A DNA stretch of 64,000 nucleotides from Streptomyces camelliae (GTDB taxonomy: Bacteria > Actinomycetota > Actinomycetes > Streptomycetales > Streptomycetaceae), in the NCBI RefSeq assembly GCF_027625935.1, contig NZ_CP115300.1, positions 248,001 to 312,000 on the forward strand, read 5' to 3'. Under the pieces are notes generated by a model. It ran no database searches, was not told the origin of the DNA, and worked only from the letters and a program-made list of their open reading frames with translations. Positions 45,364-54,362 of the stretch are shown piece after piece. How positions within the stretch are numbered: position 1 is the first letter of the stretch; every line of letters starts with the position of its first letter. The position numbers and the translations under genes are program-made.

Positions 45364-45915
45364 TCACGTCTCCTTTCGCTTCAAAACCTCGGAGAGGCTC
45401 GGCGCCTCCCGGTCCCGCTGGGACATCGATGTGACCGGCAGCGGCCAGGGAATGGCAAGCTCCGGGTCGTCGAAGGCGATCGTCACGTCCTCGGCAGGAT
45501 CGTGCGGGCGGTCGATCCGGTACGAGGTGTCAGCTGTTTCGGTCAACGCCTGGAAGCCGTGCGCGCACCCCGCCGGGATGTACAGGGTCGCCTGTGTCCC
45601 GCCGGACAGCTCGAAGAAGGCCCGGTCCAGGTACGTCGGCGAGTCCGGGCGCAGGTCCACGACGACGTCGAAGACCCTCCCGTACGAGCACCGCACCAGC
45701 TTGGCCTCGCCGGCGCCGGAGCGCAGGTGCAGGCCGCGCAGCACGCCCCGGACCGAGCGGGACACGCTGTCCTGGACGAAGGCGTGCGGGTCGAGGCCCA
45801 CCGAGCGGACCACGTCGGCGTCGAAGGTGCGGCAGAAGAAGCCGCGTTCGTCGGCGTACGGCGTCGGCTCGAACAGGTACGCGCCGGCGATCTCCGGGAC
45901 TTCGGTCGCTTTCAT
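45364..45915 (-). CDS. dTDP-4-dehydrorhamnose 3,5-epimerase family protein
   Basis: 183 aa cupin of the RmlC family. It shows DERGFFCRTFD, SRSVRGVLRGLHLRSG (catalytic His) and IPAGCAHGFQAL. It inverts C3 and/or C5 of a 4-keto-6-deoxy sugar nucleotide. The ATG overlaps the stop of the pyruvyltransferase gene (ATGA, 45912-45915). No RmlB or RmlD is in the window, so its substrate probably comes from the CDP-sugar branch or from genes beyond the edge. Confidence 0.9.
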   Translation of the reverse strand: MKATEVPEIAGAYLFEPTPYADERGFFCRTFDADVVRSVGLDPHAFVQDSVSRSVRGVLRGLHLRSGAGEAKLVRCSYGRVFDVVVDLRPDSPTYLDRAFFELSGGTQATLYIPAGCAHGFQALTETADTSYRIDRPHDPAEDVTIAFDDPELAIPWPLPVTSMSQRDREAPSLSEVLKRKET

Positions 45916-47132
45916 GGAGTCTCCCGCGGGGCGTGGGCGTGGTCGGTCGCCGGGAACAGGGCCGTGGTCAAGGCAGTGAACTGGTCCTCAAGTTGCCGGG
46001 CGGCGGCCAGGTTCCGCTCGGAGAGGGTCTGCCGCAGCTCGGGCGATCGCTTCTCCAGCGCCCGGAACTGCTCAAGCAGCCGGTCGGCGTCCACGTCGCG
46101 GGCCGGGTGGCAGTACGCGCCAAGGCCCATCCGGTCCATGAGCGCGTCGCTTTTCGCCGCATAGCAGAGGGCGAGCACCGGCGTACCGGTCTTCAGCGCG
46201 CAGATCAGGTTGTGGTAGCGGATCGCTACCACGGTGTCCGCAGCCGCCATCTCCTTCATCAGGTCGGCCAGTGACTCCGGCTCGGCAGCGGTGACCAGCG
46301 GCGAGTCCACCGCATCGAGGATCGCGGCGACCACCGTCGCATCGCATTCGTCGCCGGTGAGCAGCCGGACCGGCCTGCCCTCCTCGACCAGCGCGCGGAC
46401 GAACCGGATCGTCCCGTCGAGGTAGCGCCGGTATATCTCATCGGCCCGGGCGCGGTCGTCGTTGCCGCCGTGGAAGTCCATGACGCCGACGCAGACCAGG
46501 CCCGGCGAGCCCGAGGGGGCGCTCGCCGGCGACGTCGGCAGGGAGAACGCGAGGTCCGGGTAGACCTCGTCGCGCGCGGTGTCCACGCCCATCGCCCGCA
46601 TCGCGTCCCGGGACTGGGCGTCCCGGTACGACCGGTACGCGGCCAGCCGCGCCGACCAGCGCACCAGGGCCCGGGTCGGCCGGTTGCCGATGGTCGCGGC
46701 GCCGACGCTGACCAACGCGACCCGGGTGCCGAACAGCCGGCCGGTCAAGCAGAGCAGGAACAGCGAGTACGGGAAGCCCCACGGCCGCAGCGGCAGCGTG
46801 GCCTCCAGGACGCCCATGCCCGGCACGATCACCACGTCGTGCCGGCGCACCCAGGCGGCGGTGCGGAAGACGTCGACGAGTTTGCCCAGACCCTTCGCCG
46901 TGATCGCGCCCGCACGTGACGCCGTCCGGTACTCCGCGCGGTTCCAGTGCAGCCGCGTGGCGGGGATCCCGAACCGGGTCGTCACGGCCTCGGGTCCGCC
47001 GCACAGGGCGTCCACGACCGCCTCCGGGTGCTCGGCGCGCAGGTACCTGAGCACGGCCTCCAGCGAGCCGTCGTTGCCGAGGTTGCCGGAGCCGAGCAGG
47101 CCGAACACCCCCACACGTGGTGTCGTCTTCAT
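45912..47132 (-). CDS. polysaccharide pyruvyl transferase family protein
   Basis: 406 aa, CsaB/WcaK-like. FGLLGSGNLGNDGSLEAVLR is the N-terminal nucleotide-type loop, and the C-terminal half has DTVVAIRYHNLICALKTGTP followed by VLALCYAAKSDALMDRMGL, the family's signature. It would attach pyruvate as a ketal to a sugar of the repeat unit, giving the polymer a negative charge. ATGA overlaps link it on both sides. Confidence 0.88.
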   Translation of the reverse strand: MKTTPRVGVFGLLGSGNLGNDGSLEAVLRYLRAEHPEAVVDALCGGPEAVTTRFGIPATRLHWNRAEYRTASRAGAITAKGLGKLVDVFRTAAWVRRHDVVIVPGMGVLEATLPLRPWGFPYSLFLLCLTGRLFGTRVALVSVGAATIGNRPTRALVRWSARLAAYRSYRDAQSRDAMRAMGVDTARDEVYPDLAFSLPTSPASAPSGSPGLVCVGVMDFHGGNDDRARADEIYRRYLDGTIRFVRALVEEGRPVRLLTGDECDATVVAAILDAVDSPLVTAAEPESLADLMKEMAAADTVVAIRYHNLICALKTGTPVLALCYAAKSDALMDRMGLGAYCHPARDVDADRLLEQFRALEKRSPELRQTLSERNLAAARQLEDQFTALTTALFPATDHAHAPRETP

Positions 47133-48076
47133 GCCCGTCGCCCCTCACGGCCCGCGACAAGGGCGTCGACGGAGACGGTGAGCAGGCCCGGGTCGACCGG
47201 GTCGCGGTCCTCGACCCGCTCGCCGGCTCCCGGCCGGACCCGGCTGGTCATCCACGCGGCCAGGTGGCGGTAGCACGCCCGCCGGTCGTCCGGGGACAAC
47301 GGCGCCCGCCGAATCGCCGAGGTGAAGCCCCAGATGTACTCGGCGAGCAGCCGGGGCGTCGGGTGCAGCGGGCCTGCCCGGCGCGGGTCCAGATTGACGC
47401 ACCGGGAGCGCTTGGACGGGTTCGCGCGCTCGGCACGGGCGGGGTGGTCGCGGCGGAAGTACAGCAGCTCCGGCACCTGGTGGAAGGGCCCGTGCAGGGT
47501 GATCTCGGCGACGAACGTGCGGTCCGCGTGGTGGTAGCTGTCGAGCGGCTTCACCCGGCGCAGCATGTCGGCCCGCATCACCCCGTAGAAGTCGTCGCCG
47601 CCCGGCTCGAACAGCAGACTGCGGAAGCGCTCCGGCGAATGCGGCGAGTCGGTGGCGAGCGTGTACTCGTAGGGGACCTTCACCTGGCCGTCGCCATCGA
47701 TGACGGCCTGGTCGGCGTGCGCGAGGATCACGTCGGGCCGCTCGTCCAGCGCCTCCACGCAGCGCCGCAGCAGGTCGCGGCCGTAAAGGTCGTCGTGGGA
47801 GGCCCACTTGAACAGCTCGCCGCGGCACTGGGTGAACACGTAGTTGTGGTTCGGCGTGGCGCCGACGTTCCGGGGCAGCCGGATGTAGCGGATGCGGGAG
47901 TCCTGAGCGGCGTACTTGCGGCAGATGTCCTCGGTCCCGTCGGTCGAGGCGTTGTCGGAGATGACCAGCTCGAAGTCCTCGTAGGTCTGCCCGAGCAGGG
48001 CGTCGAGCGACTCGGCGAGGTACTCCTCGCCGTTGTACACGGGCAGGCCGATGCTCAGCCTGGGTCGGTCGGTCAT
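47129..48076 (-). CDS. GT2-family glycosyltransferase
   Basis: 315 aa, GT-A fold. LSIGLPVYNGEEYLAESLDA, then VISDNASTDGTEDIC and KWASHDDLYGRDLL, where the DD forms the metal-binding motif. No membrane helix. It adds one sugar to the lipid-linked repeat unit. Overlaps the flippase stop by four bases. Confidence 0.9.
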   Translation of the reverse strand: MTDRPRLSIGLPVYNGEEYLAESLDALLGQTYEDFELVISDNASTDGTEDICRKYAAQDSRIRYIRLPRNVGATPNHNYVFTQCRGELFKWASHDDLYGRDLLRRCVEALDERPDVILAHADQAVIDGDGQVKVPYEYTLATDSPHSPERFRSLLFEPGGDDFYGVMRADMLRRVKPLDSYHHADRTFVAEITLHGPFHQVPELLYFRRDHPARAERANPSKRSRCVNLDPRRAGPLHPTPRLLAEYIWGFTSAIRRAPLSPDDRRACYRHLAAWMTSRVRPGAGERVEDRDPVDPGLLTVSVDALVAGREGRRA

Positions 48077-49371
48077 GCGGTCCTCACTTCGGGAACGGAG
48101 TTGTGGTCGCGCTCACGCAGGGCCGACCGCAGTTGCAGCCACCACACGGCCGAGCCGCCGACGGTCGCGGCGGCGACACCCCAGGCCGAGCCGACCGTGG
48201 CGGCCAGGGCAGCGCCGCCGAGCCCGCCGCCGACGTAGCAGGCGGAGGCGAACAGCTGGCAGCGCAGGCTGCGCCGAGCCGCGCCGAGCGCGCGCAGCCC
48301 GGCCGCCGCGCCGGTGCCGAGGCCCGCGCCCGCGACACTGAAGGTGATCGCCACGATGAGATGCGAGGAGGAGTGCCAGACATCACCGAGCGCGAGGTCG
48401 CCGAGCCGGTCGGGCATCAGCAGCAGGGCCCCGCCCCACAGGAGCGCGGCGGCGGCCTGTCCGCCGCCCAGCCGGAGGCAGAACGCGCCGAGGCGGTGCG
48501 GGGCCTGGCGCAGTACGCGTGCCGCCTCCGGGACGGTGACCAGCGACAGGCCCATCAGTACGGCGAGGAACGGGCCCATCAGAAGCTCGGCGCCCCGCAC
48601 CGCGCCCACCGCGCCGACCCCGACGATCGCGCCGAGGCCGTACGCCCGCAGTTGGCTCGCGCCGCTGAGACTGACGTTCTCGACCAGGTACCGGTAGCCG
48701 AGATCGCGCTGTTCGCGAAGCCACCCGCGTGCTTCTGCCATCCGGGGCCGAATGCCGGACTGGAGGCAGCCGTACGCGGCGGCCACGGCGGCAGATGCGC
48801 CCCAGGCGAGCACGAAGGCGGCCACGCTGCCCACATGGGCGGCGACGACCATGGCGGGGACGAGCGCAACACCCCACACGACGTCGTTGACGAACGCCTT
48901 CCGCCCGTTGCCGGCGGCGAAGAACCCGAACCGCCAGGCGTCCTGCAGCAGCAGCCCTGGGAGCATGACGCCGAGGCAGGCGAACGCGGGCCCCAACCGG
49001 CCCCCGAGACCGAGCCCGGCCAGCAGACACACCGCGCCGATGGCGGTGCCCACGCCGAGTGCGGTACCCGTCGACCGGGCCACCGCGCCGCGCCAGGACG
49101 CGTCCGACACACCGCTGAAGCGCACCACGAGCGGGTCGGTGGACAGGCCGCGGGAGACGTTGAGCACCACGCCGTAGGTCACCCACGCGAGGCTGAACAC
49201 GCCGAACGCGGTCACCCCCAGCGAGCGGGCCACATAGATGCCCACCGCGAAGTTGGACATGCTGGAGGCCGCCTGGTCGGCCAGCCCCCAGGACAGCCGG
49301 CCGAGCAGGGCCCGCTTGGCGGATCCGGCCGGTGTAGTCGTCTTCTCGCCCTCGATGGTCATCGGCGTCAC
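48073..49371 (-). CDS. Wzx-type polysaccharide flippase
   Basis: 432 aa with about twelve to fourteen hydrophobic helices; the polysaccharide-biosynthesis/MATE-like family is suggested by LSWGLADQAASSMSNFAVGI and VARSLGVTAFGVFSLAWVTY. It would flip the lipid-linked repeat unit across the membrane. GTG 49371 gives a GTGA overlap like its neighbours; ATG 49362 is the other choice. Confidence 0.83.
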   Translation of the reverse strand: MTPMTIEGEKTTTPAGSAKRALLGRLSWGLADQAASSMSNFAVGIYVARSLGVTAFGVFSLAWVTYGVVLNVSRGLSTDPLVVRFSGVSDASWRGAVARSTGTALGVGTAIGAVCLLAGLGLGGRLGPAFACLGVMLPGLLLQDAWRFGFFAAGNGRKAFVNDVVWGVALVPAMVVAAHVGSVAAFVLAWGASAAVAAAYGCLQSGIRPRMAEARGWLREQRDLGYRYLVENVSLSGASQLRAYGLGAIVGVGAVGAVRGAELLMGPFLAVLMGLSLVTVPEAARVLRQAPHRLGAFCLRLGGGQAAAALLWGGALLLMPDRLGDLALGDVWHSSSHLIVAITFSVAGAGLGTGAAAGLRALGAARRSLRCQLFASACYVGGGLGGAALAATVGSAWGVAAATVGGSAVWWLQLRSALRERDHNSVPEVRTA

Positions 49372-50666
49372 GCTTTGATCAGCCCGGCGCCGTGCAGGGC
49401 GTCGGCCGCTGCGGCGACGGTGTCGAACGGCAGTCCGGACCGCTCGGCGACGTCCAGCAGACTGTGCTCGCCGTCGGAGAGGTTGAGCACCCAGAGCATC
49501 GCCATCTGGGCCTGCTTGGTGTCGCTGCGGCCGCCGAGCGCGTCGTACAGCCCGCGCCGGCCCAGCTGCGGTTCGCCGTAGGGGCTGAGGTTGAGGTACG
49601 TCCGGTTGCGGTCGAGGACGGCGAATGCCTCGCGGCAGACCGCGAGGGTGTCCGCCATCGCCTCCGGGGAGACGAAGTCCAGGTTGTCCGCCGAGGTGTG
49701 GTACTCGGGGTAGCCGGCGTACGGGGTCCGGGTGAGCGAGCCCACGCCGAGATTGAACCCGGGCGAGCAGAACTGCCGCTCGTCGTAGCCGTACGGAGTG
49801 AACTCGGCGACATGGTGCGGGCGTTCGGAGGCGGTCAGCACGTGTCGCATCACCCGGTCGATCTCCGCGTCGCCGCGTCTGCTCTGCTTGTACGTCAACC
49901 GGCCCGGGTCTCCGGCGCAGGCCAGCACGAGGCCGTGCTTGACGCGGTCCACCCGCTCCGCGTTGCGGGCCAGCCAGGTGATCGCCCCGATGGTGCCGGG
50001 CGCGAACAGGAACCGGTAGGTGTAGTACGGCGTCTGCTGTGCCAGCGCCCGGGCCAGGAACGTCGCCACCGCGATGCCGGCCAGGTTGTCGTTGGCCAGC
50101 GACGGGTGGCAGACATGGCAGGAGACGATCACCTCGTCGGGGACCTGCCCGGGAACCACGTGCTCGGCGTAGGTGAGGTGGCCGTCGGCGAGCGTGGAGT
50201 CGATGCGGACCTCGTAGTCGCCGTCCGGCATTGCGTCGAGGGTCTCCTGGGCCAGGCAGAACCCCCACTCCGGCTTGTAGTAACTCGTGCGGTACGGCAC
50301 CCAGGACGGGTGGTCCGGCAGGGTGTGCAGGTGATCCCGCAGCTCGGCCAGCGGCATGGTCGCCGACACCGGCACGCTGTAGCCGAGCACGTGCAGGCTG
50401 GACGCGGCGAAGTCGACGACCCGGTGGCCGGCGGTGTCGGCGATGTACGCGTCGCGGATGTTCCACTCCTGCGGCACCGTCCAGTCGAGCACCTGTGTCC
50501 CGGTCGGCACCTCGTACACCTGCAGCGGGATGTACTCGCCGACGATGTCCAGGGTGGCGCGCACACCGTCTCCGGTGATGCTGCGGCACAGCGGGTACAG
50601 CCGCTTCACCAGCGCGTACATCGCGTCGCCGGCCGAGGTCATCGGCTGTTCGCCGGCCGCGGTCAT
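49368..50666 (-). CDS. DUF4910 / M28-like aminopeptidase-domain protein
   Basis: 432 aa. Starts MYALVKRLYPLCRSITGDGV, typical of the family. The M28-like centre is seen in DEVIVSCHVCHPSLANDNLA (His/Asp metal ligands) and the later GVGSLTRTPYAGYPEYHTSA. The C-terminus carries a winged-helix-like end (LLDVAERSGLPFDTVAAAA). These proteins recur in surface-sugar clusters; the reaction is not established, and amide cleavage or formation on a sugar is a guess. Four-base overlaps on both sides. Confidence 0.82.
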   Translation of the reverse strand: MTAAGEQPMTSAGDAMYALVKRLYPLCRSITGDGVRATLDIVGEYIPLQVYEVPTGTQVLDWTVPQEWNIRDAYIADTAGHRVVDFAASSLHVLGYSVPVSATMPLAELRDHLHTLPDHPSWVPYRTSYYKPEWGFCLAQETLDAMPDGDYEVRIDSTLADGHLTYAEHVVPGQVPDEVIVSCHVCHPSLANDNLAGIAVATFLARALAQQTPYYTYRFLFAPGTIGAITWLARNAERVDRVKHGLVLACAGDPGRLTYKQSRRGDAEIDRVMRHVLTASERPHHVAEFTPYGYDERQFCSPGFNLGVGSLTRTPYAGYPEYHTSADNLDFVSPEAMADTLAVCREAFAVLDRNRTYLNLSPYGEPQLGRRGLYDALGGRSDTKQAQMAMLWVLNLSDGEHSLLDVAERSGLPFDTVAAAADALHGAGLIKA

Positions 50667-51688
50667 CCGCGCCGCCGCAGGGTGTCGTCGACGGTGCCGG
50701 CGTCGGACGCCGCGCGCAGCACGGCGAGGCGGGTGAAGCGTCGGTCGAAGTCCTCCCGGGTCAGCCCGTGTTCCCGGTAGGCGTCGGCGAGTTCGAGGGC
50801 GCCCTGCTTCACCGTCCACTCGCAGTCGAAACCGGGCACCGCGGCGCGGAACCGGGAGAAGTCCACCCGGTACGAGCGCGGATCGGCACCGGTCTCCCCG
50901 GTGATCACCACCTTCGCGCCGGACACCGCCTCGGCGACCTGCTCGGCGATCTCGGCGACCGTGACGTTGTTGGTCTCGCTGCCGATGTTGAACGCCCGGT
51001 CGTGCACCGCTTCCCGCGGCGCGACCAGCGCGGCCGTGAAGGCGCGCGCGATGTCGGCGGCGTGCACCAGCGGGCGCCATGGGGTGCCGTCGGAGAGCAC
51101 CAGGACCTCGCCGGACAGGAGGGCGTGGCCCACCAGGTTGTTCAGCACGATGTCGGCGCGCAGCCGGGGGGAGTAGCCGAAGGCGGTGGCGTTGCGCATG
51201 AACACCGGGGTGAAGTCGTCGTCGGCCAGCGCGTGCAGGTCGTCCTCCACCCGCACCTTGGACTCCGCGTACGGCGTCACCGGGCGCAGCGGGGCGTCCT
51301 CGGTCACCAGGTCGCCGCCGCCGGCGGCGCCGTAGACCGAGCAGGTCGACGCGTACAGGAAGCGCCGTACTCCGGCGTCGCGGGCCAGCCGGGCGAGCCG
51401 CACGGACGCGTGGTGGTTGATGTCGTAGGTGAGCTCCGGCGCCAGCGAGCCCAGCGGGTCGTTGGACAGGGCGGCCAGGTGGATCACGGCGTCCACCCCG
51501 GCCACGTGTTCGGACGTGACGTCGCGCAGGTCCACCCGGTGCCCCGGCGGGTCCGCGGGTGTCGGGCCGAGGACGCAGTCGGCGAACAGGCCGGCGTCGA
51601 GGCCGACGACTTCGTGCCCGGCGGCCGTGAGTACCGGGGCCATGACGGTGCCCAGGTAGCCCTGGTGTCCGGTCAGTAGTACGCGCAA
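50663..51688 (-). CDS. NAD-dependent epimerase/dehydratase (extended SDR)
   Basis: 341 aa. Rossmann start LLTGHQGYLGTVMAPVL, with the catalytic Tyr and Lys in TPYAESKVRVE and the Ser/Thr in LYASTCSVYG. It works on a nucleotide sugar as epimerase, reductase or dehydratase. The start is TTG 51688 with GGGGGA 8 nt upstream. Three bases separate it from the PIG-L stop. Confidence 0.87.
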   Translation of the reverse strand: MRVLLTGHQGYLGTVMAPVLTAAGHEVVGLDAGLFADCVLGPTPADPPGHRVDLRDVTSEHVAGVDAVIHLAALSNDPLGSLAPELTYDINHHASVRLARLARDAGVRRFLYASTCSVYGAAGGGDLVTEDAPLRPVTPYAESKVRVEDDLHALADDDFTPVFMRNATAFGYSPRLRADIVLNNLVGHALLSGEVLVLSDGTPWRPLVHAADIARAFTAALVAPREAVHDRAFNIGSETNNVTVAEIAEQVAEAVSGAKVVITGETGADPRSYRVDFSRFRAAVPGFDCEWTVKQGALELADAYREHGLTREDFDRRFTRLAVLRAASDAGTVDDTLRRRG

Positions 51689-51691
51689 GGT

Positions 51692-52339
51692 TCAATCCCC
51701 CAGGTTGAGCGTGAGTTTGGTGACGGCGAACGCCTCGGCATAGCGCTCGTGGCATTCGATGCCGCGGATCCGGGCAAGGCCGAGGAAGGCCTCGCGGTCG
51801 TACCAGGGCCGGTGTCGCTGCGAGGGGTAGTGCTCCTGCAGCAGCCGTACCTTCTGTTCGGCGATCTCCGGTGACAGCGGCTGGTACGCCGACGGACGGC
51901 CCAGGTCGCCGTCCCACTTGACGATCTCGTAGCCGAGGACCATGTGGTCGCGGAATGCGGTGGGTATCAGCTTCGCCAGGCCGCGATGGTCCTGGTGAGC
52001 GTCATCGGTGCGCGGGGCCAGTACGAGCTCCGGCTCGGTCTGCGCGCGCAGCTCCTCGACCGCGGCCTTGGCCTCCTCCCAGTGCGCGGGCAGCCGGCCG
52101 TCCGGCAGCTTGTGCACGGTCAGCCGCAGGTCGGCGCCCGGGCAGAAGGCGGCGAGCGCGGCCTGCTCCTCCTGCTCGCGCTCGCTGCCGCCGCCGGAGA
52201 GCACCAGCGCGTCGACGCGGACACCCGGCCGCGCGCGGCACAGCGTCAGCAGGGTGCCGCCGGCGCCGATGGCGATGTCGTCGCAGTGCGCGGCCACCGC
52301 GACGATCCGGTGCAGACGCCCGGCCCCGAGCCGGATCAC
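51692..52339 (-). CDS. PIG-L family deacetylase
   Basis: 215 aa. The metal site appears as AAHCDDIAIGAGGTLL (the usual H-P-D-D, here H-C-D-D) and the later DDAHQDHRGLAKL. The family removes acetyl groups from N-acetyl sugars. The change of Pro to Cys in the first motif is unusual. GTG start overlapping the nucleotidyltransferase stop (GTGA). Confidence 0.87.
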   Translation of the reverse strand: MIRLGAGRLHRIVAVAAHCDDIAIGAGGTLLTLCRARPGVRVDALVLSGGGSEREQEEQAALAAFCPGADLRLTVHKLPDGRLPAHWEEAKAAVEELRAQTEPELVLAPRTDDAHQDHRGLAKLIPTAFRDHMVLGYEIVKWDGDLGRPSAYQPLSPEIAEQKVRLLQEHYPSQRHRPWYDREAFLGLARIRGIECHERYAEAFAVTKLTLNLGD

Positions 52340-53130
52340 GCGCTCACCGCCGCGCTGTCCTGTTCCCACACAGCCCACGGGCGGTCGCCCCGGGCGTAGG
52401 CCTCGTCGAGCGCGGCTCGCTCCTTCACGGTGTCGGTCGGCTTCCAGAAGCCGCGGTGCTGGTGCGCCACCAGCCGCCCGCGCTTGGCCAGTTGGGCGCA
52501 TCCGTCAGCGACCAGGTCCCCGTTCTCCGGGATGTGCTCGAAGACCTCCTGGCGGAGAACGAAGTAGCCGCCGTTCTCCCACAGCGGCAGTTCGCTCACC
52601 GCGGTGATGCCCCCCACCAGGCCGTCCTCGCCCAGGTCCACGCAGTGGAACGAGGACTGCGGCGGCACCACCATCATCGACGCCCCGGCGTCGCGCCGGG
52701 CGAAGTTCTCGATCATCTCCGGCAGGGGGGCGTCGGTGAGCACGTCGGCGTAGTTGGCGAGGAACATCTCGTCGCCGTCGAGGTGGTGCCGCACCCGGCG
52801 CAGCCGCTCGCCGATCGGTGACTCGATGCCGGTCTGCACGAACGTGATCGTCCAGTCCGCGATGTCGGTGGACAGCAGCTCGGTCCGCCCATTGCGCAGT
52901 ACGAAGTCGTTGGACGTCGTCTCCTCGTAGTTGAGGAAGAAGTCCTTGATGTGGTGAGCCCCGTACCCGAGGCACAGGATGAACTCCGTGTGCCCGAAGT
53001 GCGCGTAGTACCGCATCACGTGCCAGATCAGCGGCCTGGGGCCGACCATCGCCATCGGCTTGGGCACGTCGTCTGCGGCGCCGCTCCGCATCCGCATCCC
53101 GTAACCGCCGCAGAACAGTACGACCTTCAT
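52336..53130 (-). CDS. glucose-1-phosphate cytidylyltransferase-like nucleotidyltransferase
   Basis: 264 aa. KVVLFCGGYGMRMRSG is the nucleotide loop, followed by DVPKPMAMVGPRPLIWHVMR. The segment YYAHFGHTEFILCLGYGAHH IKDFF and the ending HRGFWKPTDTVKE match the RfbF type, which makes CDP-glucose. It probably begins the branch that supplies the cluster's deoxysugar. ATGA overlap with the methyltransferase stop. Confidence 0.88.
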   Translation of the reverse strand: MKVVLFCGGYGMRMRSGAADDVPKPMAMVGPRPLIWHVMRYYAHFGHTEFILCLGYGAHHIKDFFLNYEETTSNDFVLRNGRTELLSTDIADWTITFVQTGIESPIGERLRRVRHHLDGDEMFLANYADVLTDAPLPEMIENFARRDAGASMMVVPPQSSFHCVDLGEDGLVGGITAVSELPLWENGGYFVLRQEVFEHIPENGDLVADGCAQLAKRGRLVAHQHRGFWKPTDTVKERAALDEAYARGDRPWAVWEQDSAAVSA

Positions 53131-54362
53131 CGCTTGACCTCGACAATGCTCAGTTCCGGGATGGGAAAGACCAGCCGGCCGCCCCAGTCGTGCACGAAGG
53201 ACAGCTGCTCGACCAGCTCGGCCCGCAGGTTCCACGGGAGGACGAGGACGTAGTCCGGTCTGTCGGCGGCTATCTGCTCGGGCGGCAGGATCGGGATGCG
53301 GGTGCCCGGGGTGAACCTGCCGTGCTTGTAGGGGTTGCGGTCGACCGTGTACGGGAGCAGGTCGGGCCGGATGCCGCAGTGGTTGAGCAGGGTGTTGCCC
53401 TTGCCCGGGGCGCCGTAGCCGACGACCGTCTCACCGCGCTCGGCCGCCTCGATGAGGAACCGCAGCAGGTCCCGGCGCACCTTGGCCACCCGGGCGGAGA
53501 ACTCGGTGTATCCGGACAGCTCCTGCAGCCCGGCGGCCTTCTCCCGGCCCAGCACGTCGGCCACCCGCTGTGTCGGCTCGCCGGCCACCTCGGCCGGCCG
53601 GGCCCACAGCCGGATGGAGCCGCCGTGCGTGGGCAGCAACTCGACGTCCACGAGCGTGAGTCCTCCGCTCGCCAGGGCTCGGATCGCGGAGGCGACCGTG
53701 TAGTACTGGAAGTGCTCGTGGTAGACGGTGTCGTACTGGTTCTCCTCGATCAGGGTCAGCAGGTGCTGCACCTCTATGGAGACCCAGCCGTCGTCGGCGA
53801 CCAGGGCGCGCAGCCCCTGGGTGAACCCGACCACGTCGGGGATGTGCGCGTACACGTTGTTGGCCACGACCAGATCCGCCGGGCCGTGCTCGGCGCGGAC
53901 GGCCGAGCCGGTGTCCGGGCTCAGGAACTCCGTGAGCGTGGGCACCCCCGCCTCCCGTGCCGCGGCGCCGACGTTCACGGACGGCTCGATGCCGAGGCAG
54001 CGGATCCCGCGGTCCACCACATGCCGCAGCAGGTACCCGTCGTTGCTCGCGACCTCGACGACGAAGGCGTCGGCGCCGAGACCCACCCGCTGCACGGCGT
54101 CGGCGACGAATGTCCGCGCGTGCTCCACCCAAGAGGTCGAGTACGAGGAGAAGTACGCGTACTCCTTGAACGTCTCCTCCGGCGTGATCAGCGGCGGGAT
54201 CTGCGCGAGCCAGCAGTCGGTGCAGACCCGCAGGTGCAGCGGGTAAGTCGGTTCCGGCTCGTCCAGTTGGTCCGCGGCGAGAAAGCTCTCGCACGGTGGT
54301 GTCGCCCCGAGATCGACGACGCTCGCCAGCGTCTCCGAGCCGCAGAGTCGGCATCGTGTCAC
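53127..54362 (-). CDS. sugar C-methyltransferase (SAM-dependent)
   Basis: 411 aa. The N-terminal zinc-binding part has CRLCGS and CTDCW. The SAM site is VVEVASNDGYLLRHV, and VYHEHFQYYTVASAI plus YGAPGKGNTLLNHCGI complete the Methyltransf_13/14 layout known from C-3 and C-5 methylation of NDP-4-keto-deoxysugars. This predicts a branched sugar in the polymer. GTG start, GTGA overlap with the GT4 stop. Confidence 0.9.
   Translation of the reverse strand: MTRCRLCGSETLASVVDLGATPPCESFLAADQLDEPEPTYPLHLRVCTDCWLAQIPPLITPEETFKEYAYFSSYSTSWVEHARTFVADAVQRVGLGADAFVVEVASNDGYLLRHVVDRGIRCLGIEPSVNVGAAAREAGVPTLTEFLSPDTGSAVRAEHGPADLVVANNVYAHIPDVVGFTQGLRALVADDGWVSIEVQHLLTLIEENQYDTVYHEHFQYYTVASAIRALASGGLTLVDVELLPTHGGSIRLWARPAEVAGEPTQRVADVLGREKAAGLQELSGYTEFSARVAKVRRDLLRFLIEAAERGETVVGYGAPGKGNTLLNHCGIRPDLLPYTVDRNPYKHGRFTPGTRIPILPPEQIAADRPDYVLVLPWNLRAELVEQLSFVHDWGGRLVFPIPELSIVEVKR

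Noticed and set aside
49392..52821. Plus-strand frames through the exopolysaccharide operon
   Set aside because: Antisense to well-recognised genes whose starts and stops overlap consistently.
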